Assembly: GCA_029858545.1 (NCBI GenBank)
Contig: JAOUFA010000045.1
Coordinates: 1 to 14,490, forward strand
From: Betaproteobacteria bacterium
GTDB lineage: Bacteria; Pseudomonadota; Gammaproteobacteria; Burkholderiales; SG8-39
Length of the DNA stretch: 14,490 nt
Reading direction: 5' to 3'
Shown: positions 7,175 through 14,490 of the stretch, one piece after another
Layout of the letters: each line of letters begins with the position of its first letter
Position numbering within the stretch: position 1 is the stretch's first letter
Translations under genes and position numbers: made by a program
Notes under the pieces: generated by a model
Databases searched by the model: none
What the model saw: only the letters and a program-made list of their open reading frames with translations
What the model was told of the DNA's origin: nothing

Positions 7175-7209
7175 AACACCTAGGCATCGGCTGTTTCCGC
7201 CAAGGTGTT
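7175..7209. repeat. Inverted repeat with 7 + 3 bp stem
   Basis: AACACCT-A-GGC (7175-7185) pairs with GCC-A-AGGTGTT (7199-7209), leaving one A/A mismatch and a 13-nt loop. It is the longest stem I found in this gap. There is no T-run on either side. It might be a regulatory site, part of a small RNA or chance. Confidence 0.4.
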
Positions 7210-7589
7210 TGGCGCCCCCTCCGACGACCGCGACGCATAGATACATACCGCGAGCCAACGACTTCACGGTTCGGCGCGCGCCGGCATTCAGCCGGAGGAG
7301 TTGACGTCAGCGCGGCGACATGACCGTCCACGCAGGAGCGCGCACACAAATTCCACGAGAGTTCCCGAAGCACCCGAAGAGTTTCCGCGCGCCGCGCGAC
7401 ATCCGATCGAGCCCGGTGAACCCCAACTTCGATTCTGTGAATTTGTACATCGCAGATAAGAACAATAATCGAAGCGTGTCGCTAACATCTTCTTACATCG
7501 CATTTTCTCGCGAAAGGATACGCTTTCTCCGCGCCGAAATGGATTGCGCATGCAGTTTCTCTTACCAGCCACTCGCGCGAACGCAAATC

Positions 7590-7594
7590 GGAGG
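7590..7594 (+). promoter_or_regulatory. Ribosome binding site of the binding-protein gene
   Basis: GGAGG lies 5 nt before the ATG at 7600. This fixes the start just upstream of a good signal peptide. Confidence 0.75.
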
Positions 7595-7599
7595 TTCCA

Positions 7600-8415
7600 A
7601 TGACAGCAAAACAATATCTCGCCCTGGCCCTCGCAATCATCGCTATCAATGTCGGTGAACTCGCGGCCCAGGAAACCGTTTCAATCGGCGGCGCCGGATC
7701 CATGGTGCCATTGATGCAGGCGCTTGCAAAACCCTTCCAGGCCAAGCATGCGTCGGATACGGTCAACGTATTGCCCAACAGCCTTGGATCGACGGGAGGA
7801 ATCAAGGCAACGGAAGCGGGCCGGATCGGGATTGGACTGACCGGTCGACCGCTCAAGGACAACGAAAAGGGACGACTCGTCTATCGACGCCTCGGCGCGA
7901 TGCCGGTCGTGATCGCCGTACACGCCGACGTGCCGGTCAAGAGCCTGACGCAAGCCCAGCTGTGCGCCATCTACACGGGCAAACTGAACTCGTGGAAGGA
8001 ACTGGGCGGTCCCGATACCAAGATCGTACCGCTGACTCGCAACGAGGACGACAGCGACAAGGAAGCGCTGCGCCAGCACATCGGCTGCTATCGCGATCTG
8101 CGCGAGCATACGAACGTAATCGTTCTTACCAAGGGTAGCGAGATGACAGGCTCACTCGCCAACCGCCCCGGCACCATCGGCCTGACGACCTACGCCAGTG
8201 TCCTCAAATCGCAGGGCCGCATCGCAGCGATGGCCCTCGACGGTGTGGCGCCTTCCCTGGATACGGTTAAAGCGGGCAGCTATCGCCTCGTCAAGGAATT
8301 CGCGGTGGTGACCTCGGGCCAGCCGAAAGGCGCAATCAAGCGCTTCCTCGACTTCACCACCAGCCCGGAAGGCGATCAGATCATGGTGCAGGCTGGCCTG
8401 GTTACCAAGCGCTGA
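7600..8415 (+). CDS. PstS-like periplasmic substrate-binding protein, orphan
   Basis: This 271-residue protein has an N-terminal signal peptide, with likely cleavage after A23 (LAA|QE), so it should be periplasmic. The mature part begins VSIGGAGSMVPLMQALAKPF. It continues with NSLGSTGGIKA (60-70) and IGLTGRPL (78-85), the anion-binding loop pattern of PstS-type phosphate-binding proteins. AIYTGKLNSWKELGG (123-137) is also characteristic of the family. Two cysteines, C122 and C163, could form a disulfide. The ligand may be phosphate or another oxyanion; the sequence does not settle this. No pstC, pstA or pstB is nearby. A chemoreceptor gene starts immediately downstream on the same strand, suggesting co-transcription and a role as a ligand-loaded partner of that receptor. 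A strong ribosome site supports the ATG. Confidence 0.85.
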   Translation: MTAKQYLALALAIIAINVGELAAQETVSIGGAGSMVPLMQALAKPFQAKHASDTVNVLPNSLGSTGGIKATEAGRIGIGLTGRPLKDNEKGRLVYRRLGAMPVVIAVHADVPVKSLTQAQLCAIYTGKLNSWKELGGPDTKIVPLTRNEDDSDKEALRQHIGCYRDLREHTNVIVLTKGSEMTGSLANRPGTIGLTTYASVLKSQGRIAAMALDGVAPSLDTVKAGSYRLVKEFAVVTSGQPKGAIKRFLDFTTSPEGDQIMVQAGLVTKR

Positions 8416-9945
8416 GTGGGCGGAGTCATGTCCTCCTCGAACATTACGGCGCTCGGCAGCGCCGGACGCGGGCGCCTGGCCTTCCGCTTCAGCGCCCTGG
8501 TCGGCGCATGTCTGCTGGCGGTCGCGGCGATTTCTACCTGGGTCGATATCCGCGCCGAGCGCGCCACCCTCACCCGCGAGCTCGAACTGCAGGGGGGAAG
8601 GCTCGCCGAACTGATGGCCGCGAGCAGCGCCAACGCGTTGTTTGCGTTCGAGATGAATGCCCTCGACGGCACGGTACAGACCTTTATCAAGGACTCGGCG
8701 ATCCACCTGGTCGAAATCCGCGACAAAGCGGGCAAGGTCGTCAAATCAGCCGGCCGCACTGACCCCAAGCAAGGTGTCCTGATCACCGAACGTGAGGTCA
8801 AAGCCGGTACCGAGGTGGTCGGGTCGGTTTTGCTCGCGCTGAGCACCGATCCGGTCGACGCCGCGCTCAAGGCATCGATCTGGCGCTTTGCGCTGCGCGA
8901 ACTCATCGTGTTGCTGGTGCTCTTCGGGCTGCTCACCTTTCTCGTCAAACAGCAGGTGGTTCGCCCGCTTGCCGACATCAATGCCCTGCTCGGCTCACTT
9001 GCCGAAGGCGAGGGCGACCTAACCCAGCGTTTGAAGGTACGCACGCGAGACGAAATCGGTGAGCTAGCGGGGCGTTTCAACATTTTCGTCGACAAGCTCG
9101 CATCGATCATTGCAAAGGTGCGCGCGACGGCAACTCACGTAACCGGTGCCACGCACCAGCTTTCCTCGGCGACATCCAAAGTGGCAGCGGGCACGCAATC
9201 GCAAGCGGCCAGTCTCGAAGAAACGGCTGCGAGCCTGGAGGAGATCACTACCACCGTAAAGAAGAATGCCGACAACGCGAAGCAGGCGAGCGGTCTTGCG
9301 GGCGGGGCGCGCGAGTCCGCCGACCGCGGTGGAAAGGTCGTCACCGACGCGGTCGCGTCGATGAAGGAGATCACCATTGCCTCGCATCGCATCGTCGACA
9401 TCATCTCCGTGATCGACGGAATCGCCTTCCAGACCAACCTGCTTGCGCTCAACGCCGCCGTCGAAGCCGCGCGCGCAGGCGAGCAGGGGCGCGGCTTCGC
9501 CGTCGTCGCCGCAGAGGTGCGCAATCTTTCTCAGCGCTCGGCCGGGGCCGCCAAGGAGATCAAGGCCCTGATCCAGGACACGGTCGCCAAAGTTCAGGAA
9601 GGCTCGGTGTTGGTCGACAAGACCGGCAAGACGCTCGAAGAAATCGTGCAATCGGCGCGGAAAGTTGCCGATATCGTCGCCGAAATCGCCGCAGCCTCGC
9701 AGGAACAAGCCAGCGGGATCGAGGTCGTCAATCGTACCGTGACGCAGATGGACAACACCGTTCAAGGCAACACGACCCAGACCGAGGAACTCAACTCGAC
9801 TTCGCAAGCCCTCGCCGATCAGGCCGAAGATCTGCTCGCATTGATGGGACGATTCAAATTGCCGCAGTTGATCGAGGAGCACGTCGCGCCGGTGCGCGCC
9901 ATTGCCGTACCACGCGCTCGCCCTAGCCTATCGATCGCCAAGTGA
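8416..9945 (+). CDS. Methyl-accepting chemotaxis protein with short periplasmic sensor
   Basis: This transmembrane chemoreceptor is 509 residues from the GTG at 8416, or 505 from the ATG at 8428; no good ribosome site separates the two. A first membrane helix (about 22-42) is followed by a periplasmic sensor of roughly 115 residues, which resembles CHASE-type sensors in SSANALFAFEMNALDGTVQ. A second helix (about 158-180) leads into a HAMP domain (about 178-232) containing DEIGELAGRFN. The cytoplasmic signalling domain follows, with the conserved CheA/CheW-binding tip around 333-370 (AGEQGRGFAVVAAEVRNLS) and glutamate/glutamine-rich methylation helices on either side (QAASLEETAASLEE; ASQEQASGIEVVN). 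The tail does not end in a CheR-binding pentapeptide such as NWETF. It directly follows the binding-protein gene with no gap, so the two are probably one transcription unit. Confidence 0.93.
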   Translation: MGGVMSSSNITALGSAGRGRLAFRFSALVGACLLAVAAISTWVDIRAERATLTRELELQGGRLAELMAASSANALFAFEMNALDGTVQTFIKDSAIHLVEIRDKAGKVVKSAGRTDPKQGVLITEREVKAGTEVVGSVLLALSTDPVDAALKASIWRFALRELIVLLVLFGLLTFLVKQQVVRPLADINALLGSLAEGEGDLTQRLKVRTRDEIGELAGRFNIFVDKLASIIAKVRATATHVTGATHQLSSATSKVAAGTQSQAASLEETAASLEEITTTVKKNADNAKQASGLAGGARESADRGGKVVTDAVASMKEITIASHRIVDIISVIDGIAFQTNLLALNAAVEAARAGEQGRGFAVVAAEVRNLSQRSAGAAKEIKALIQDTVAKVQEGSVLVDKTGKTLEEIVQSARKVADIVAEIAAASQEQASGIEVVNRTVTQMDNTVQGNTTQTEELNSTSQALADQAEDLLALMGRFKLPQLIEEHVAPVRAIAVPRARPSLSIAK

Positions 9946-9954
9946 TCCTGGCCG

Positions 9955-10008
9955 GTGTGCGCCAGTTCAATTGCCCCTCGCGGTCGCGCAGTTATCGCCT
10001 TCGCACAC
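9955..10008. repeat. Inverted repeat between convergent genes
   Basis: GTGTGCG (9955-9961) and CGCACAC (10002-10008) are perfect inverted 7-mers, flanked by CCGG on both sides. They lie in the 70-nt gap between the converging chemoreceptor and nfu genes. The 40-nt loop and lack of a T-run make a classical bidirectional terminator doubtful. Confidence 0.25.
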
Positions 10009-10015
10009 TGTCCGG

Positions 10016-10576
10016 TCAGATCGCGACGACTTCCATGTCGGGTTCGATCGACCTTACCAGGTGTTCGATCGCGCCGAGCGTGCCGGAAATAGAACTTGGA
10101 CAGGTACCGCAGGCGCCCTGGTAGTGCACGCTGAGGCGGTTTCCATCTAGCCCGATGATGTGTAGGTCGCCGCCGTCGGCCTGCAGATAGGGACGTATCT
10201 GTTCGTCGAGCAGGGCGCCGATTCTGTCGAGGCGCTCTTGGTCCTCGGGACTCAGGTCGGCGAGCGCGCCGGTCGCCGCCGCGACCGCGGCGGATGATTG
10301 CGCATCCGCCGCCGGCGCCGCACGAATCGGCTCGGCGACCTTACGCGACAGTTCCTGCCAGTCGGCGCCGCCGTCCTGCGTCACGGTAATCCAGTGGTCA
10401 ACGTAAAATACGTTGGTCACGTGCTCGATGTCGAACAAGGCCCGCGCGAGCGGATCGCCATTCGCCTCCCCGGCGTTGTCGTACGAACGCGTCATCCCCC
10501 AGGTCAGCGGTTCCTTGAGGATGAACTTCAACGCGTTCGGATTGGGCGTTTCCTCGATCTCGGAAATCTTCGGCAT
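10016..10576 (-). CDS. nfu: Nfu-type iron-sulfur cluster carrier
   Basis: The protein is 186 residues from the ATG at 10576. The N-terminal domain (PKISEIEETPNPNALKFIL, then DPLARALFDIEHVTNVFYV) matches the Nfu N-terminal domain. An alanine-rich linker at about 85-105 leads to the C-terminal NifU-like domain, with YLQADGGDLHIIGLDGN and the cluster-binding C156-G-T-C159 in GACGTCPSS. Nfu proteins receive [4Fe-4S] clusters from the assembly machinery and deliver them to client enzymes such as radical SAM lipoate synthases. The gene is last of the readable SUF operon. Its open frame extends 27 codons upstream, but those codons are arginine-rich and unlike the family, while MPKISEIEETPN is the normal N-terminus. 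Confidence 0.9.
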   Translation of the reverse strand: MPKISEIEETPNPNALKFILKEPLTWGMTRSYDNAGEANGDPLARALFDIEHVTNVFYVDHWITVTQDGGADWQELSRKVAEPIRAAPAADAQSSAAVAAATGALADLSPEDQERLDRIGALLDEQIRPYLQADGGDLHIIGLDGNRLSVHYQGACGTCPSSISGTLGAIEHLVRSIEPDMEVVAI

Positions 10577-10580
10577 TTCA

Positions 10581-10691
10581 CTATCCCAGAATGGCGGCCC
10601 GGGATATCGCCGCAATCGCATGCCGAGCACTCCGGAACCGCGCCCGCGCCGCGACAATCGCGCGCCCCTTCAAATCAAATATCCTTATCAT
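10581..10691 (-). CDS. Possible 36-codon ORF between sufU and nfu, unrecognised
   Basis: The ATG overlaps the sufU stop as TGATG, the same arrangement as the sufS-sufU junction. The TAG ends 4 nt before the nfu ATG. The product, beginning MIRIFDLKGRAIVAAR, is rich in arginine, alanine and isoleucine and resembles nothing I know. It could be a real small protein, a leader that keeps ribosomes moving to nfu, or chance: an open frame this short is common in GC-rich DNA. The same 114 nt also contain GCGCG/CGCGGCGC tracts that could fold in the mRNA. Confidence 0.25.
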   Translation of the reverse strand: MIRIFDLKGRAIVAARARFRSARHAIAAISRAAILG

Positions 10692-11173
10692 CAGGCATCG
10701 CCGATCGTCGTTTGCATCGGGTCGTCCCCCGCTTCGGTCGACGTGCTGGCAACCGAATTTAGCGCCGCATGCAGCGTATGCCACGGCAGGATCGCGCACT
10801 TAACCCGGGTCGGCAGGTCGCGCACCCCGGCGAACACCGCAAGCCGCCCAAGATGGTGGGGTCCACCGGGATCGAGCTTGCCGATCGCCATATCGCGGAA
10901 TTCCTGCACCAACGTTTCGGCGTCGGCGCGAGTCCTTCCCTTGACACTGGCTGTCATCATCGAGGCCGATGCCTTGCAAATCGCACACGACTCCCCCTGA
11001 AACGCGATTCCCTCCACCAATTCACCCTCAAGGTGAAGCGTTAGACTGAGGTGATCGCCGCAGAGCGGGTTGTGCCCCTCGGCTTTGTGACTCGCATTGC
11101 CGAGTATGCCGAAATTGCGCGGCTTCTTGTTATGGTCGAGGATCACTTCCTGATAAAGCGCTTTTACGTCCAT
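10691..11173 (-). CDS. sufU: SufU, zinc-dependent sulfur acceptor / Fe-S scaffold
   Basis: The protein is 160 residues from the ATG at 11173. It has the U-type scaffold pattern: LYQEVILDHNKKPRNFG at the start, C38-G-D40 in NPLCGDH, C63 with C66 in GESCAICKAS, and C126 in RVKCAILPW. C38, D40, C63 and C126 correspond to the zinc ligands of Bacillus SufU. The inserted segment before the last cysteine (HHLGRLAVFAGVRDLPTRVKC) is a SufU hallmark that separates it from IscU. SufU takes persulfide sulfur from SufS by zinc-ligand exchange, or serves as a scaffold. The ATG overlaps the sufS stop by one base (TGATG). Forty-four extra codons could be read upstream, but they fall inside sufS in another frame. 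Confidence 0.93.
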   Translation of the reverse strand: MDVKALYQEVILDHNKKPRNFGILGNASHKAEGHNPLCGDHLSLTLHLEGELVEGIAFQGESCAICKASASMMTASVKGRTRADAETLVQEFRDMAIGKLDPGGPHHLGRLAVFAGVRDLPTRVKCAILPWHTLHAALNSVASTSTEAGDDPMQTTIGDA

Positions 11174-12432
11174 CAGGCGAATACCTTTTGCACCGCGCGG
11201 ATGCCTGCGACCAGTGCATCGACTTCCGCCATCGTGTTGTAGAACGCAAACGACGCACGCGAGGTGGCCGGGATCTTGAAGCGCTGCATCACCGGTTGCG
11301 CGCAATGGTGCCCGGTGCGCACCGCGACGCCTTCCTCGTTGAGAAGCGTACCGACATCGTGCGGATGCACCCCGTCAATCGCGAACGACAGCACTGCGGC
11401 CTTCTCCGCAGCGGTGCCGATGAGGCGCACCCCGGGCAGACGGCCAACCTGGTCGGTGGCATAGTCGAGCAGGTCGCGCTCATGCGCGGCAACCGCATCC
11501 ATGCCGATCGTCGCAAGATAGTCGATCGCCGCACCCAAACCGATTGCCGCCGCGATCGGTGGCGTACCCGCTTCAAACTTGTGCGGAATCGTGTTGTAAG
11601 TCGTCTTCTCGAACGTCACCGACAAGATCATGTCGCCGCCGCCTTTAAACGGCTGCATCCGCTCGAGCAGCGCCGCCTTGCCGTACAGGATGCCGATGCC
11701 CGTTGGTCCGCAAAGCTTGTGGCCCGAGAACGCGTAGAAATCGCAGTCCAGATCCCTTACATCCACCGCCATGTGCGGCGCGGCCTGCGCACCGTCGACC
11801 AGCACCGGCACCCCGCGCGCATGCGCAAAAGCGATCATCGACTGGATCGGATTGACGGTGCCGAGCGCGTTCGATACGTGGGTCACGCCGACGAACTTCG
11901 TGCGCTCGTTGAAGAGTTTCTCGTATTCTTCTATCAGGAGCTCGCCTGCATCGTTGATCGGCACGACGCGGATCTTCGCGCCCCGCTCCTCGACCAGCAT
12001 CTGCCAGGGAACGATATTCGAATGATGTTCGAGCGTGGTCAGAATGATTTCATCGCCTTCGCCGATGAACTTGCGGCCGTAGCCGTGCATCACCAGATTG
12101 ATCGCATCGGTGGTGCCGCTCGTGAAGATCACCTCCCGGTCCTCGCTCGCGTTGATGAAATGCTGCACCGTGCGGCGCGCCGCCTCGTACTCCATGGTGG
12201 CGAGCTCAGACAGCGTATGCACTCCGCGATTCACGTTGGCGTGCTGCGTCGTCCGGTAGTGCACCAGGCGATCGATCACCGACTGCGGCATCTGGCCGGA
12301 GGCCGCGTTGTCGAGATAGACGAGCGGCTTACCACCGACCTTCAGCTTGAGGATGGGGAAGTCGGCACGCAGCCGTTCGACATCGAGCGTCGCGCCATGC
12401 CGCACCGCGGAGACCGCCTCACTCCGGCTCAT
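11173..12432 (-). CDS. sufS: Group II cysteine desulfurase SufS
   Basis: This 419-residue, PLP-dependent enzyme releases sulfur from L-cysteine as a protein persulfide and leaves alanine. Visible landmarks are LDNAASGQMP (40-49), TSGTTDAINLV (104-114), the PLP-stacking H136 in TLEHHSNIVPW, D213 in LVDGAQAAPH, the Schiff-base lysine K239 in FSGHKLCGPTGIG, and the persulfide cysteine C377 in RTGHHCAQPVM. The length is normal and no key residue is missing. The ATG overlaps the sufD stop as ATGA, and the stop overlaps the sufU start, so the three genes are tightly coupled. It feeds sulfur to SufU for cluster assembly in the cytoplasm. Donation of sulfur to TusA is possible but only speculative. 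Confidence 0.97.
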   Translation of the reverse strand: MSRSEAVSAVRHGATLDVERLRADFPILKLKVGGKPLVYLDNAASGQMPQSVIDRLVHYRTTQHANVNRGVHTLSELATMEYEAARRTVQHFINASEDREVIFTSGTTDAINLVMHGYGRKFIGEGDEIILTTLEHHSNIVPWQMLVEERGAKIRVVPINDAGELLIEEYEKLFNERTKFVGVTHVSNALGTVNPIQSMIAFAHARGVPVLVDGAQAAPHMAVDVRDLDCDFYAFSGHKLCGPTGIGILYGKAALLERMQPFKGGGDMILSVTFEKTTYNTIPHKFEAGTPPIAAAIGLGAAIDYLATIGMDAVAAHERDLLDYATDQVGRLPGVRLIGTAAEKAAVLSFAIDGVHPHDVGTLLNEEGVAVRTGHHCAQPVMQRFKIPATSRASFAFYNTMAEVDALVAGIRAVQKVFA

Positions 12433-13754
12433 GACACGGCAACTCTGTTTTGCGCCCGTTCGAGCATCGCCTGTTCGAGCCGGTGTCTGAGCGATGCGAC
12501 AGGCACGCGGTCGATAACCTCCGCGCCGAACGCATAGGTCAGCAGATTTCGCGCGGCGACCTCCGAGAGTCCGCGGCTATTCAAATAGAACACCGCTTCA
12601 TCGTCGAGCTGTCCGACCGTCGCGCCATGCGCGCATTTCACGTCGTCGGCAAATATTTCGAGCTGCGGCTTGGTATCGACTCGCGCTTTGCCGGTGAGCA
12701 GGAGATTCCGGCTCGACTGCGAAGAGTCGGTGCGCTGCGCGCCCGCCCGCACCATGATCTTGCCGTTGAACACCGCGTGCGCGGCGCCACCGGCGATGCA
12801 TTTGTGCAATTGGCGGCTCGTGCCATGCGGCTTCGCATGATCGATGCAGGTATGGGTATCGGCAAGCTGGCGATCCGCGATGAGCGCGAGACCATCGATC
12901 GCGCACTCCGCACCCTCTCCTCCAAGAATTACATTCAGGTTATGGCGCGAGAGCCGCGCGCCAAACGCGACGCTGACGGACCGATAACGGCTTGCGCGCG
13001 CGAGCGACACCGCGCAGTTCGCGATATGAAACGCCTGGCCGCCCTCGCGCTGCACGCGGACGTGCTCGACGCAGGCATCCTCGGCAAGCGCGATTTCGGT
13101 CACCGCGTTGGTGAAATACGCTTCGCCCTGAAGCGCCACGTATTCCTCGACCACGGTCACCTTGCTACCCGCTTCGGCCACCAGCAGACAGCGCGGATAG
13201 CTTGCCGCGTTCTCTTGCGTCGCGATGAACAGCAGATGGATCGGCTCGGCGACCGACGCGCCGCGCGGCACGATGACCACTGCGCCATCGTGCAGGAAGG
13301 CCGTATTGAGTGCGGCGAACACATTGTCACGGTACTCTGCGTGCCGCCCAAGATGCGACTCGATCGCCGCCTTGTGCGACGATGCCGCCGCTGACAGGTT
13401 CGCGACCATCACGCCAGGGTCTCGCGAAAGGCTCGAGAGCGATGGCGCGAACACGCCGTCGACGAACACGAGACGCCGCGCCGTTTCCGAAATCCGGAAT
13501 TGCTCGACATCGACGGCCCCCAGAGCCGATGTGCCGCCGACGGGCTGAAAGGAGAGCTTGGTGAGCGGCGAGATATCGGTAAAGCGCCACTCCTCGTCCC
13601 GGGTGGTCGGCACGGTCAGCGCGCCGACGCGATCGACCGCGTCGGCGCGCAGATCGATGAGCCGCCCCGACACCGGTGACGAGGGCACGGCCGGCAGTTT
13701 CGCCAGACCCTGGAGCAGGCTGTCGAGATAGCCGTTGCCGGCCACGATGTTCAT
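12429..13754 (-). CDS. sufD: SufD, subunit of the SufBCD Fe-S assembly complex
   Basis: This 441-residue SufB/SufD-family protein has an N-terminal helical part with TRDEEWRFTDISPL (51-64), the common SufD start region. A long beta-helix core follows. The C-terminal core carries HTCIDHAKPHGTSRQ (301-315) and FADDVKCAHGATVGQLD (368-384). C374 and H376 there match the conserved SufD region near the SufB-SufD interface where the cluster forms. A C-terminal helical part (GLSEVAARNLLTYAFG) follows. SufD pairs with SufB and with the SufC ATPase. Both neighbours overlap it by 4 nt (ATGA at each end). SufB itself is not in the window. Confidence 0.96.
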   Translation of the reverse strand: MNIVAGNGYLDSLLQGLAKLPAVPSSPVSGRLIDLRADAVDRVGALTVPTTRDEEWRFTDISPLTKLSFQPVGGTSALGAVDVEQFRISETARRLVFVDGVFAPSLSSLSRDPGVMVANLSAAASSHKAAIESHLGRHAEYRDNVFAALNTAFLHDGAVVIVPRGASVAEPIHLLFIATQENAASYPRCLLVAEAGSKVTVVEEYVALQGEAYFTNAVTEIALAEDACVEHVRVQREGGQAFHIANCAVSLARASRYRSVSVAFGARLSRHNLNVILGGEGAECAIDGLALIADRQLADTHTCIDHAKPHGTSRQLHKCIAGGAAHAVFNGKIMVRAGAQRTDSSQSSRNLLLTGKARVDTKPQLEIFADDVKCAHGATVGQLDDEAVFYLNSRGLSEVAARNLLTYAFGAEVIDRVPVASLRHRLEQAMLERAQNRVAVS

Positions 13755-14490
13755 GCCACCGTCCCCGCCTCGGCACGCTGCTCGTTACCGACCCAATCAT
13801 AGCCGCGCTTCTCGAGTTCGAGCGCAAGCTCCCTGTTGCCGGACTTGACGATGCGACCCGACTCCATCACATGTACATAGTCAGGCACGATGTAATCGAG
13901 CAGCCGCTGATAGTGCGTGACCAGCACAATCGCACTATCCTTCGTCGCAAGGCGGTTGACTCCGTTGGCGACCACTCTGAGCGCATCGATGTCGAGCCCC
14001 GAGTCGGTCTCGTCGAGAATCGCGAGCCCCGGTTCGAGCAGCGCCATCTGCAGGATTTCGTTGCGCTTCTTCTCGCCCCCGGAGAAGCCTTCATTCACGC
14101 TTCGATCGAGAAAATCCGGGCTCATCTCGAGCAACTTCATCTTCTCGCGCACAAAATCGTCGAATTCGAGCGGGTCGAGTTCTTCCTTTCCGCGCTGCGC
14201 CTGCACCGTGTTGTACGTGAGGCGCAGGAATTGGCGGTTCGCGACGCCAGGGATCTCGATCGGATACTGAAAGCCGAGAAACACGCCGGCACGCGCGCGC
14301 TCCTCCGGCTTGAGTTCGAAGAGATTCCTGTTTTCGAATTGCACCGATCCGCCGGTCACGACGTATGCCGGATGGCCGGCGAGCACCTTGGCGAACGTGC
14401 TCTTGCCCGAACCGTTGGGCCCCATGAGCGCGTGCACTTCGCCGGCCCTCACGGCGAGGTCCAAACCCTTGAGTATCGCGACGCCGTTCA
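13751..14490 (-). CDS. sufC: SufC ATPase (5' end cut by window edge)
   Basis: This ABC-type ATPase powers the SufBCD complex. The Walker A motif is GPNGSGKST, the family signature is FSGGEKKRNEILQ, and Walker B with the SufC-specific tail is LAILDETDSGLDIDAL. A switch histidine follows in LVTHYQRLL. The reading frame stays open to the right edge, with NGVAILKGLDLAVRAGE before Walker A. The true start therefore lies beyond 14490, probably about a dozen codons away. The TTG at 14464 is an internal codon, not the start. The stop overlaps the sufD ATG by 4 nt. A sufB gene is expected upstream, outside the window. Confidence 0.97.
   Translation of the reverse strand, partial: NGVAILKGLDLAVRAGEVHALMGPNGSGKSTFAKVLAGHPAYVVTGGSVQFENRNLFELKPEERARAGVFLGFQYPIEIPGVANRQFLRLTYNTVQAQRGKEELDPLEFDDFVREKMKLLEMSPDFLDRSVNEGFSGGEKKRNEILQMALLEPGLAILDETDSGLDIDALRVVANGVNRLATKDSAIVLVTHYQRLLDYIVPDYVHVMESGRIVKSGNRELALELEKRGYDWVGNEQRAEAGTVA

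Larger units (their letters stand above)
6890..7599. other. Divergent intergenic region (710 nt) between soeA and the binding-protein gene
   Basis: I see no credible coding sequence here. The short open frames are arginine/proline-rich and resemble no family I know. The region should hold promoters for soeA (leftward) and for the binding-protein/chemoreceptor pair (rightward), but no clear -35/-10 pair stands out. It contains several inverted repeats, listed separately, and becomes more AT-rich from about 7430 to 7560. A small GAAAG-GATACG-CTTTC inverted repeat lies at 7512-7527. No Pho box was recognised. Confidence 0.6.

Noticed and set aside
5615..7183. 522-codon plus-strand open frame
   Set aside because: Most of it is antisense to soeA, which has clear motifs; the product shows none.
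7104..7304. 66-codon plus-strand frame in the intergenic gap
   Set aside because: Arginine/proline-rich product, no ribosome site and no recognisable motif.
7302..7309. TGACGTCA palindrome
   Set aside because: An isolated 8-bp palindrome is expected by chance, and no associated promoter elements were seen.
7320..7658. 112-codon plus-strand frame overlapping the binding-protein start
   Set aside because: It overlaps the signal peptide region in another frame, lacks a ribosome site and is unlike any known family.
9955..10008. Bidirectional terminator between the chemoreceptor and nfu
   Set aside because: The inverted repeat has a 40-nt loop and no T-run, so I list it only as a repeat.
11188..12537. 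449-codon plus-strand open frame
   Set aside because: It is antisense to sufS and has shadow-like composition.

Overview
The window is GC-rich, densely packed DNA with bacterial gene organisation. The gene content suggests a proteobacterial sulfur oxidiser, probably in the beta/gamma group. That placement is inferred from the gene set and codon style, not from a marker gene. Three blocks can be read. No rRNA, tRNA, CRISPR array or insertion sequence was recognised.

Block 1 (1-6889, all minus strand, transcribed right to left) is a cytoplasmic sulfur-oxidation locus. It holds soeA-soeB-soeC, a cytoplasmic molybdenum sulfite:quinone oxidoreductase. After a 203-nt gap come tusA-dsrE-lbpA and a radical SAM gene that runs off the left edge. 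TusA and DsrE are sulfur-carrier proteins. LbpA is a GcvH-like lipoate-binding protein. The radical SAM protein resembles the LipS1/LipS2-type lipoate synthases that accompany it. Together these are the accessory genes of the sHdr (sulfur-oxidising heterodisulfide reductase-like) pathway, in which sulfane sulfur passes from TusA/DsrE to sHdr-LbpA, is released as sulfite and is oxidised to sulfate by SoeABC. The shdr core genes are not in the window; I predict they lie beyond the left edge.

Block 2 (6890-9945) starts with a 710-nt non-coding divergent region containing several inverted repeats. It is followed on the plus strand by an orphan PstS-like periplasmic binding protein gene, which abuts a methyl-accepting chemotaxis protein gene. 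No transporter permease or ATPase is present, so the pair may work in sensing rather than uptake.

Block 3 (10016-14490, minus strand) is a SUF iron-sulfur cluster operon: sufC (5' end off the right edge)-sufD-sufS-sufU-(possible 36-codon ORF)-nfu. The sufC/D, sufD/S and sufS/U junctions overlap by 1 to 4 nt, which implies translational coupling. Its scaffold is the zinc-binding SufU type.

The blocks fit one physiology. SoeA, SoeB and the radical SAM lipoate enzyme all need Fe-S clusters, which the SUF/Nfu operon supplies. Every other long open frame lies antisense to one of these genes or in the non-coding gap and was rejected.
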